Source: an uncultured Chitinophagaceae bacterium
GTDB taxonomy: Bacteria > Bacteroidota > Bacteroidia > Chitinophagales > Chitinophagaceae
Reading direction: 5' to 3'
Assembly (NCBI GenBank): GCA_946885665.1
Contig: CAMPGT010000195.1
Span: 1-7,481, forward strand
DNA length: 7,481 nucleotides
The position numbers were made by a program, and so were the translations under genes. Position 1 is the first letter of the stretch. Each line of letters begins with the position of its first letter. The notes under the pieces are model-generated. The model did not search any database and was not told where the DNA came from. It saw nothing but the letters and a program-made list of their open reading frames with translations. Below, piece by piece: positions 1 through 5,479 of the stretch.

Positions 1-395
1 TTATAGCTGTTCCCGAAAAATTGTGTGCGTATGTTGACATGGAAGCGCTCAATAAGATCATCAGCAACCTCATTGATAACGCGGTAAAATATGCACGCCA
101 AAAGGTGTATATTGGCATGCTTCCGTTCAGAGAAGGAGACGACAACTTTACCATTGTCATCAAAAACGATGGTTATCTTATCCCATATGAAATGAGAGAA
201 AAGATTTTTGAAACGTTTTTCCGGATCCGGGAAACGAACAAGGAGAGCGGCACCGGCATTGGCCTCGCGCTCGCCCGGTCGCTGGTTGATTTGCACAAGG
301 GTATCCTGGTGCTCACACACCCGGAAGAGGGAATGAATGTATTTCACCTGACGCTGCCGGTACACCAGGAGATAGAATTCAACCTCGGTGCATGA
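1..395 (+). CDS. Sensor histidine kinase, C-terminal ATPase domain (5' end outside window)
   Basis: This is the 3' end of a histidine kinase gene. The frame is open from position 3 to the stop at 393-395, giving 130 visible residues, so the true start lies off the left edge and the TTG at 21 is not a real start. The visible part is a HATPase_c domain, which binds ATP and supplies the phosphate for the conserved histidine. An N-box (NKIISNLIDNAVKYA) lies at visible residues 17-31, the NDG of the G1 region at 55-57, the F-box (IFETFFR) at 68-74, and the G2 box (GTGIGLAL) at 83-90. The ending HLTLP is the usual last strand of the fold. The dimerisation/histidine domain and any sensor domain are not visible. 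The next gene, 30 bases on in the same frame, encodes a receiver/AraC regulator, so this is probably its cognate kinase, membrane-bound as is usual for the family. The sequence resembles kinase domains of Bacteroidota hybrid two-component systems that sense glycans. Confidence 0.92.
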   Translation, partial: IAVPEKLCAYVDMEALNKIISNLIDNAVKYARQKVYIGMLPFREGDDNFTIVIKNDGYLIPYEMREKIFETFFRIRETNKESGTGIGLALARSLVDLHKGILVLTHPEEGMNVFHLTLPVHQEIEFNLGA

Positions 396-425
396 TAATG
401 AAACCGTTCATTAAAATAATGTTGT

Positions 426-1226
426 ATGACGACGAAGCCATTGATCTTATTGGTTGACGACAACCAGGAAATACTCGATTTTGTTTCTGATGATCTCAGT
501 GAAAAGTATGACGTGTTCAAGGCAGTGAACGGCCAGGAGGCAATGAAAATACTTGACCAGGAAAGCATACACCTGGTGATCAGCGATATTATGATGCCGG
601 TGATGGACGGCTACGAGCTGTGCAGGGCGATAAAGTCGAATGTTGAATACAGTCACATCCCCATTATCCTGCTCACGGCCAAAAACACACTGAAATCGCG
701 GATACAGGGATTGGAAGAAGGGGCCGACGCGTATATCGAAAAACCATTTTCTCCCGAGCATCTGCAGGTGCAGGTGGCGAACCTGCTCACCAACCGGCAC
801 AAAATAAAAGAACACTTTGCCACCTCTCCTCTTGTCAACATCAATACCATTGCGTATTCAAAAGCGGATGAACATTTTCTGCAACAGGTGAACGACATCA
901 TTCACCGGCACATTGAAGATATCGACCTGGGGGTTGAACAGCTGGCCGAGTTTGTGAACATGAGCAGGGCCACGCTGTATCGCAAAATAAAATCCATTTC
1001 AAATTTAACGCCGGTGGAGCTCATCAATATCACGAGGCTGAAGAAGGCAGCGGAACTGCTTTCTACCGACAGCTACAAAATTTATGAAATTGCCGAAATG
1101 GTGGGCTTCGGTTCACAAACGCATTTTGGCCGCAGCTTCCACAAGCAGTTTGGCGTGTCGCCGTCGGATTACCTGGCCGTGTGCAGAGAAAATGTGAGAA
1201 AAGAAACCAGGAACAGCCTTTCGTAA
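426..1226 (+). CDS. Response regulator, receiver domain plus AraC-type DNA-binding domain
   Basis: This 266-residue cytoplasmic transcription factor is probably activated by phosphotransfer from the kinase encoded just upstream. Residues 5-120 form a receiver domain: acidic pair D11-D12, phosphoacceptor D54 in the SDIMMP motif, switch threonine T84, and K106 in the KPF motif. A linker follows, then an AraC-type double helix-turn-helix from about residue 155 to 258. This contains the first helix-turn-helix (LAEFVNMSRATLYRKIK) and the signature IAEMVGFGSQTHFGRSFHKQ, ending in GVSPSDYL. The arrangement matches the C-terminal half of Bacteroidota hybrid two-component proteins, but here it is a separate gene. 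The ATG at 426 is the only start after the in-frame stop at 417-419. No Shine-Dalgarno is visible, so translation may be coupled to the kinase gene. Targets are unknown; in related systems they are nearby polysaccharide-utilisation or secreted-enzyme genes. All residues needed for phosphorylation and DNA binding appear intact. Confidence 0.95.
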   Translation: MTTKPLILLVDDNQEILDFVSDDLSEKYDVFKAVNGQEAMKILDQESIHLVISDIMMPVMDGYELCRAIKSNVEYSHIPIILLTAKNTLKSRIQGLEEGADAYIEKPFSPEHLQVQVANLLTNRHKIKEHFATSPLVNINTIAYSKADEHFLQQVNDIIHRHIEDIDLGVEQLAEFVNMSRATLYRKIKSISNLTPVELINITRLKKAAELLSTDSYKIYEIAEMVGFGSQTHFGRSFHKQFGVSPSDYLAVCRENVRKETRNSLS

Positions 1227-1251
1227 CTGCGTCAAATCGCAATATTCGTTC

Positions 1252-3261
1252 TTACTTGTCTTTTCCTTCAACCAGGAACTTACGAAAGCTGCTTAATAAT
1301 CCATCCGACGTGTTTGAATTGGTAAAGATGGCATAGCCCATCTTCAAATCTTTATACACTTCAAACTGGCACTTGAAATCACCGTTGTTGCCTCCATGGC
1401 CAAAAGTTTTTCCGAATGGCGTTTCGCGAATTTCGAGGCTCATGCCCATGTATGTGGGCACTTTCGGCTTTTCTTCGTCCGGGCCAAAATTGTATTCGGA
1501 ATGTTTTGAAAGCATCGTTTGGTAGGTTGCAGCGTTCAGTCCTTTTTGCTCCAGCATGTACAGCATGAATTTTGAAAAGATGTTGGCCTCTGTGTGCATC
1601 GACCACGCCATTCCCGGAGACTCTGGCAATTCATCGTAAGTGGGCAGCAAATCATAATGGCCATTGGCCACCATCTGCCGCAACGAATCGTTCCTCGAAA
1701 AAAATGTATGGTACAACCCGATGGGGTCCAATACTTCTTCTTTCAATACCTGCTCCACTTGCTTACCTGTAATTTTTTCAATCACCATTTTCAGGTATTC
1801 AAAACCTTCGCCCGAGTAGTTGTACGAAGTGCCGGGCGTGAACTTTAGATCAAGCTTGCCATCCTCATTCATCGAACGCCAGTTGGGAAAACCGGTACGA
1901 TGCGTCAGCACATGTCTTGCCGTCATCAATTTATACCGTTCATCGTACGCAATGTCGGGGTACGGAAGATAGAGATAGAGTGGCTTGTCGAGATCAATGG
2001 TGCCGCGTTCCGCGAGGCGTTGCACCGCAAAAGAGAAAACGGGCTTTGTGATGGACGCAGCTTCAAACAAGGTGTTGCTATCCACCTTTTCGCCGGTGAA
2101 GGTGTTTTTGACGCCGTAGGTTTTGTGATAAACCACCTTACCATCTTTTATCAATGCGAGGGACACGCCGGGAATCCTGAAATATCGCTGGTAGGTTTCA
2201 ATGAATCGGTCAACCTTGCCTGCCGTTGCCGCGTTGAAGTCGAACAATACACCTCTTTCGGGCAGCAGGTCCGGTGCAGCGTTTCCGGTAATGGTCATTT
2301 TTGGGGCTACAACGCAGTTTCCCGGTTTTGCCACGATAGTTACCGGTTTAACCGCCTTTGTCGAATAAACCGCTTCATCCGTAATAACGTAGTCGCCCTG
2401 CAGTGCCGCGCGATAGGTACCTGCCGGCAGTTGAACGGAGTAATGTCCCACGCTGTCGACAGCAGCCGACACCCACAGCTTTACATCCTTGTCGGAAATG
2501 AGTGTTACCTGGCCTGGGAGGTGTGCGGTCATCTTCCTGTCCCAGCTTACATTGCCCGATATCGTTGCCAGTTGTTGATTGGCGGGTACGAATAACACGT
2601 CGCCGAGACTGGTGGGGTTGCGAAACTTGAACCCGCCTTTTCCCCACGCTGCAATGGTGAAGCTTCCGTCTGCATCCTTATCGAACACCTGGAAATCGAA
2701 CCCCACCGATTTTCCCAACGCGAACTGGTCGCCGAGCATGATGCGCCACTCATAATAGCGAACGTTGCCTTTTTGCACATGCGCCACTTCCATTATTTTC
2801 CAGGTAGCGGTTTTGGCAAAAGCATCATAATACGCGTTGTTGATGTTGCGCAGTTTTTTGCTGTACATAAATGAGGCAACACCCGATCCTACGGGGAGGT
2901 GCCGTGCATCGATGGAAAGCTCGAGGCAATCCTGCGTGTTGAACCTTACATTGGCCGAGGTATCTTCAATGAAACTGTCGTCGGTAATGGTAAATGCCAC
3001 GTACATCGAGCGATTACCAAGGTTGTAGCCCACCTGGAAGAAGCCCGAAAAATCCGCGTTGTTCTTTGGGCGCTCATCCGACAACATCACGGAGACGGGG
3101 TATTTGGCGAGGTTTACCGGCCAATCGGAAAAGTTACCGTCAACGGTAATATTGGCGAGAGGATAGGCGGAGGCAACGCTGCCATTGTGGGCATACGAGG
3201 GTGGACACAGCAGGAAGGCACAGGCCAGCAGGCAAAATGTTTTAACTGACGAGGTTAACAT
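1252..3261 (-). CDS. Exported CBM9-like / regulatory-like domain / beta-lactamase-family serine hydrolase fusion
   Basis: The product has 669 residues. Residues 1-24 look like a signal peptide with cleavage after SYA; a lipobox-like LLAC at 11-14 is too near the N-terminus to be convincing. Residues about 36-226 resemble a CBM9/DOMON-like sugar-binding beta-sandwich, with ITVDGNFSDWP at the start, DCLELSIDAR at 111-120 and GFDFQVFDKDADG at 187-199. Residues about 231-312 look like a carboxypeptidase-regulatory-like beta domain (ISGNV, then GHYSVQLPAGTYRAAL). Residues about 343-665 form a beta-lactamase/class C-type serine hydrolase (PF00144-like): nucleophile S403 and K406 in SITK, Y482 in YSG where many relatives have YSN, and GHGG at 621-624 in the KTG position. 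Such domains are esterases, D-amino-acid peptidases or amidases more often than true beta-lactamases, so antibiotic resistance should not be assumed. The protein probably acts in the periplasm or outside the cell. It is convergent with the regulator at 426-1226 and has its own promoter candidate. The substrate is unknown. Confidence 0.9.
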   Translation of the reverse strand: MLTSSVKTFCLLACAFLLCPPSYAHNGSVASAYPLANITVDGNFSDWPVNLAKYPVSVMLSDERPKNNADFSGFFQVGYNLGNRSMYVAFTITDDSFIEDTSANVRFNTQDCLELSIDARHLPVGSGVASFMYSKKLRNINNAYYDAFAKTATWKIMEVAHVQKGNVRYYEWRIMLGDQFALGKSVGFDFQVFDKDADGSFTIAAWGKGGFKFRNPTSLGDVLFVPANQQLATISGNVSWDRKMTAHLPGQVTLISDKDVKLWVSAAVDSVGHYSVQLPAGTYRAALQGDYVITDEAVYSTKAVKPVTIVAKPGNCVVAPKMTITGNAAPDLLPERGVLFDFNAATAGKVDRFIETYQRYFRIPGVSLALIKDGKVVYHKTYGVKNTFTGEKVDSNTLFEAASITKPVFSFAVQRLAERGTIDLDKPLYLYLPYPDIAYDERYKLMTARHVLTHRTGFPNWRSMNEDGKLDLKFTPGTSYNYSGEGFEYLKMVIEKITGKQVEQVLKEEVLDPIGLYHTFFSRNDSLRQMVANGHYDLLPTYDELPESPGMAWSMHTEANIFSKFMLYMLEQKGLNAATYQTMLSKHSEYNFGPDEEKPKVPTYMGMSLEIRETPFGKTFGHGGNNGDFKCQFEVYKDLKMGYAIFTNSNTSDGLLSSFRKFLVEGKDK

Positions 3262-3365
3262 CTGATTCAGTTGATTAAGGAGTGAACATGATGGTGCGGG
3301 TACCTCTGCTGTACGATGGGAAAGGTATAAATGTTACAAGCCTTGCAACAATTTAGTTGGCGCGT
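3262..3365. other. Spacer between two minus-strand genes
   Basis: This 104-base spacer separates the gntR-type gene upstream from the CBM9-hydrolase gene downstream, both on the minus strand. No strong terminator hairpin was seen after the regulator stop. The spacer carries a promoter candidate for the hydrolase gene at 3320-3351. On the opposite strand it has a short open frame with a good ribosome-binding site, described separately under findings. Confidence 0.6.
3320..3351 (-). promoter_or_regulatory. Candidate Bacteroidota-type promoter for the CBM9-hydrolase gene
   Basis: Read on the minus strand, positions 3327-3320 give TACCTTTC, one base away from the Bacteroidota -7 consensus TAnnTTTG. 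TTG triplets at 3348-3346 and 3351-3349 lie 18 and 21 bases upstream, within the spacing known for the -33 element. Transcription would begin near 3313 and leave a leader of about 50 bases before the ATG at 3261. The match is by eye and motifs this short occur by chance. Confidence 0.35.
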
Positions 3366-4004
3366 TTAATCCAGGTCGAGCACCGCCGCTTCTCCGCGGG
3401 CAAAATGCTTGCTCATGATCTGTTCGGCCACTGCCAGCTTCCTGTCTTTTAAGGCTTTAACGATCTGGCGGTGTTCCAGGTCGGTTTGTTCGTAGTCGTC
3501 TATCCCGGTTTGAAATTCGCCGAGTTTCTGGTGGAAGAGTGGTATGTGTGAGGAGCGGTACACTTTCAGCAGCTTGTCGTTTTCCGAAAATTCTATCAGG
3601 GTTTCGTGGAACTTGATATCCGCTTCCAGCGCACCGTTAAGGTAGCCGCTTTTAACCATGGTGGTGAAGTCGGCGCATATCTTATCCAGCCTGGCCACCT
3701 TGTCTTTGTCCATTTTTCTGAAGGCTATCCGCAGGGCGCCGAGTTCGAGAACTTCGCGCAGTTCCCTGATCTGGTGCACATCGCTGGCGTGCAGCGGCTT
3801 AACATAGTAGCCGCCTTTTTCTCCCAGTACCACCAGGTCCTCGCCCAGCAGGCGGGTTAGGGCCTCTCTCACGGCCATGCGGCTCACGCCTATCTTTTTC
3901 GCCCATTCGTCTTCCTTCAGGCGGGTATTAGGGGTGAGCTGGTTACTTAATATTTTTCTCCTTATTTCGGTAAACGCCTTACTGGCCAGTGAATCTGTCT
4001 TCAT
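3366..4004 (-). CDS. GntR-family (FadR/FCD subfamily) transcriptional regulator
   Basis: This 212-residue cytoplasmic one-component regulator has the usual FadR-subfamily length. The N-terminal winged helix-turn-helix spans about residues 8-74: LKEDEWAKKIGVSR (29-42), recognition helix near MAVREALTRL (43-52), and a wing ending in GGYYVKPL. An all-helical FCD ligand-binding domain follows, about residues 76-205. The residues that usually bind a metal and help hold a carboxylate ligand are present: D129 and H133 (DIKFH), H178 (LEHRQI) and H200 (MSKHF). Family members typically sense sugar acids, organic acids or amino acids and mostly repress catabolic genes. The gene is divergent from the aminotransferase-lipoprotein operon across 124 bases, so control of that operon and of itself through the shared spacer is likely. 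The ATG at 4004-4002 is chosen because the helix-turn-helix needs the N-terminus from there; an AGGA lies only a few bases before it, closer than an ideal ribosome-binding site. The specific ligand cannot be predicted. Confidence 0.95.
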   Translation of the reverse strand: MKTDSLASKAFTEIRRKILSNQLTPNTRLKEDEWAKKIGVSRMAVREALTRLLGEDLVVLGEKGGYYVKPLHASDVHQIRELREVLELGALRIAFRKMDKDKVARLDKICADFTTMVKSGYLNGALEADIKFHETLIEFSENDKLLKVYRSSHIPLFHQKLGEFQTGIDDYEQTDLEHRQIVKALKDRKLAVAEQIMSKHFARGEAAVLDLD

Positions 4005-4065
4005 TTTCCTGAATTGCTCAATTAATCTACATAAATCTCAAACAAAATCATCAATAAAATATAAA

Positions 4066-4096
4066 TGTTTACAAAAAATAGTCTATTTTGTCTACG
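4066..4096. promoter_or_regulatory. Candidate operator cluster for the GntR-type regulator
   Basis: Positions 4075-4089 form a perfect 15-base palindrome, AAAATAG-T-CTATTTT. It is flanked by two similar 8-mers with TGT/AC symmetry, TGTTTACA at 4066-4073 and TGTCTACG at 4089-4096, whose centres lie 23 bases apart, close to two helical turns. FadR-type GntR proteins bind short dyads with a GT...AC core, so this is a reasonable operator. That the divergent regulator binds here is inference. Confidence 0.4.
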
Positions 4097-4105
4097 TATT
4101 TCGAT

Positions 4106-4125
4106 ACAAAGATAAACAAAGTAAA
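4106..4125. repeat. Two-copy tandem 10-base repeat before the aminotransferase start
   Basis: ACAAAGATAA (4106-4115) is followed directly by ACAAAGTAAA (4116-4125), identical at 8 of 10 positions. The spacing is one helical turn. It ends three bases before the aminotransferase ATG and overlaps the minus-strand -7 candidate of the gntR-type gene. In so A-rich a stretch it may be simple-sequence drift. Confidence 0.35.
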
Positions 4126-4140
4126 AAAATGATTACTCAA
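4107..4140 (-). promoter_or_regulatory. Candidate promoter for the gntR-type gene
   Basis: Read on the minus strand, 4114-4107 is TATCTTTG, an exact match to the Bacteroidota -7 element TAnnTTTG. TTG at 4140-4138 lies 23 bases upstream, at the long end of the known spacing range and inside the first codons of the aminotransferase gene. Transcription would start near 4100, so the palindromes at 4066-4096 would lie at or just after the start, which suits autorepression. No equally good plus-strand promoter was found; imperfect -7 sequences occur around 4084-4090 and 4097-4103. Confidence 0.35.
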
Positions 4141-5454
4141 CAAAGCGTCAACAATTTCAAAGAGGTAAAGGCGGAAGCCGAGAAGTATATCGCCGGCGGG
4201 GTGGTGTCACTCAACCGGAAAGTCTTTCCCAACATTGTGTTCCGTGAAGGAAAGGGAAGCAAGATCTACGACATAAACGGAAAGGAATACATTGATTATC
4301 ACGCGGCCTTCGGACCGCACCTGCTGGGCCACAACTTTGATGCAGTGAACGATGCGGTGATCGATACCATCACGAAAAACATTTCGCTTATCGGTGCGGG
4401 CACCAACGAGCTGGAAGTGAAGCTCGCCAAAATGCTTTGCAGCGTTATCGACTCGCTCGACCTCGTGCAGATCACCAATACAGGAAGCGAGGCCACGGCC
4501 CACGCCATCCGCCTGAGCCGCGCCTACACGGGCAAAGAGCATATTATATTAACGTTGGGTGGTTACAACGGCTGGCACAATGATGTGGCGAGGGCGGTAA
4601 TGCCGTCGCTGCGCGAGCTGGGCGCCCGGGTAAGCCATGGCGAATACAGCTTCATTGCTTCTTCGGCAGGAATTCCCGATGCGGTAAAGAGCAGGATACA
4701 CGTAGTGAACTTCAATGATCTCGACTCTCTTGAAAGTCTTCTGCAAAAATATCCCGTTGCATGCGTGCTTACCGAGCCCGTGCTGCAAAATGTTGGCGTA
4801 ATATTACCGCAACCCGGCTACCTGGAGGGCGTCATCAGCCTTTGCGACCAATACCATGCCGTGTGCATTTTTGATGAGGTTAAGACGGGCTTCAGGTCGG
4901 CATTGGGCGGCTATCAAAGTGTGGCGGGCGTAAAACCTCATCTCTCCGTTTTCGGAAAAGCCGTTGCCAACGGCTACCCGCTTGGCGTTATCGGCGGAAA
5001 CAAAGAGATCATGCAGTTGTTCGATGCGGCCGACCCCGAAAAAAAAGTGCTGATCGCAGGCACCTACAATGCGCACCCGGTGAATACTTCGGCTGCCATT
5101 GCCACGCTTGAAATACTGCAGAACCCCGAAATTTACCGGCACATCGAAAAGATGAGCAATCTCCTTTACGACGGACTTAGATCGCTTTACCGGGAAAAAG
5201 GAATCGCGGCAAACGTGATCAGCAACGCCTCTGCCTCGTGCACTTATTTTTGCGAACAAAAGCCCCGCGATGTACACGACATACTCGCCCATCATGATTT
5301 TAATTTCGACATCCTCTACCGCAGAAATCTTATTGAAAAAGGCATTTATACAATACCTATTCCCTGCAAACAAAACTCGGTGAGTTATGGCCACAGCGAG
5401 CAGGACATCAACCTTACCCTCGAAATGACAAGAGAAGTACTCCAGTCGATCTGA
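4129..5454 (+). CDS. Class III PLP-dependent aminotransferase, glutamate-1-semialdehyde-aminomutase-like
   Basis: This cytoplasmic enzyme has 441 residues, the usual size for the family. It moves an amino group between an amino compound and a keto or aldehyde substrate using pyridoxal phosphate. Visible motifs: TGSEAT at 118-123 (phosphate binding), GGYNGWHND at 144-152, EP at 216-217, FDEVKTGFR at 248-256 with cofactor-contacting D249, Schiff-base lysine K277 in FGKAVANGYPLG, and GTYNAHPVN at 311-319. The lysine region differs from the GKIIGGG sequence typical of heme-pathway HemL, so a catabolic or specialised role fits better than tetrapyrrole synthesis. The frame is open back to 3877, but that stretch runs antisense through the gntR-type gene; the ATG at 4129 begins a normal family N-terminus after an A-rich leader. 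It is followed after 25 bases by the lipoprotein gene, probably in one transcript, and lies opposite the gntR-type gene that probably regulates it. Substrate unknown. Confidence 0.94.
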   Translation: MITQQSVNNFKEVKAEAEKYIAGGVVSLNRKVFPNIVFREGKGSKIYDINGKEYIDYHAAFGPHLLGHNFDAVNDAVIDTITKNISLIGAGTNELEVKLAKMLCSVIDSLDLVQITNTGSEATAHAIRLSRAYTGKEHIILTLGGYNGWHNDVARAVMPSLRELGARVSHGEYSFIASSAGIPDAVKSRIHVVNFNDLDSLESLLQKYPVACVLTEPVLQNVGVILPQPGYLEGVISLCDQYHAVCIFDEVKTGFRSALGGYQSVAGVKPHLSVFGKAVANGYPLGVIGGNKEIMQLFDAADPEKKVLIAGTYNAHPVNTSAAIATLEILQNPEIYRHIEKMSNLLYDGLRSLYREKGIAANVISNASASCTYFCEQKPRDVHDILAHHDFNFDILYRRNLIEKGIYTIPIPCKQNSVSYGHSEQDINLTLEMTREVLQSI

Positions 5455-5479
5455 TCAACATTTCCCCAAAAACATCATC

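Noticed and set aside
1227..1251. Bidirectional terminator between the regulator and hydrolase genes
   Set aside because: The 25-base gap has only a possible 3-pair GCG/CGC stem and no U run.
1900..2595. 231-codon plus-strand open frame
   Set aside because: It lies entirely antisense to the well-supported CBM9-hydrolase gene, and its translation shows no recognisable domain.
3220..3222. Lipoprotein cysteine (C14, LLAC) in the CBM9-hydrolase
   Set aside because: The hydrophobic stretch before it is too short; a standard signal peptide cleaved after SYA at residue 24 fits better.
1252..3261. Beta-lactam resistance gene
   Set aside because: The domain belongs to the broad class C-like serine hydrolase family, lacks the Y-x-N motif and is fused to a sugar-binding-type domain, so an esterase or peptidase role is more likely.
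3877..4128. N-terminal extension of the aminotransferase frame by 84 codons
   Set aside because: The extension runs antisense through the start of the gntR-type gene and then the AT-rich control region; the family's normal N-terminus begins at the ATG at 4129.
4804..5394. 196-codon minus-strand open frame
   Set aside because: It is antisense to the aminotransferase gene and shows no motif; it is a codon-bias shadow.
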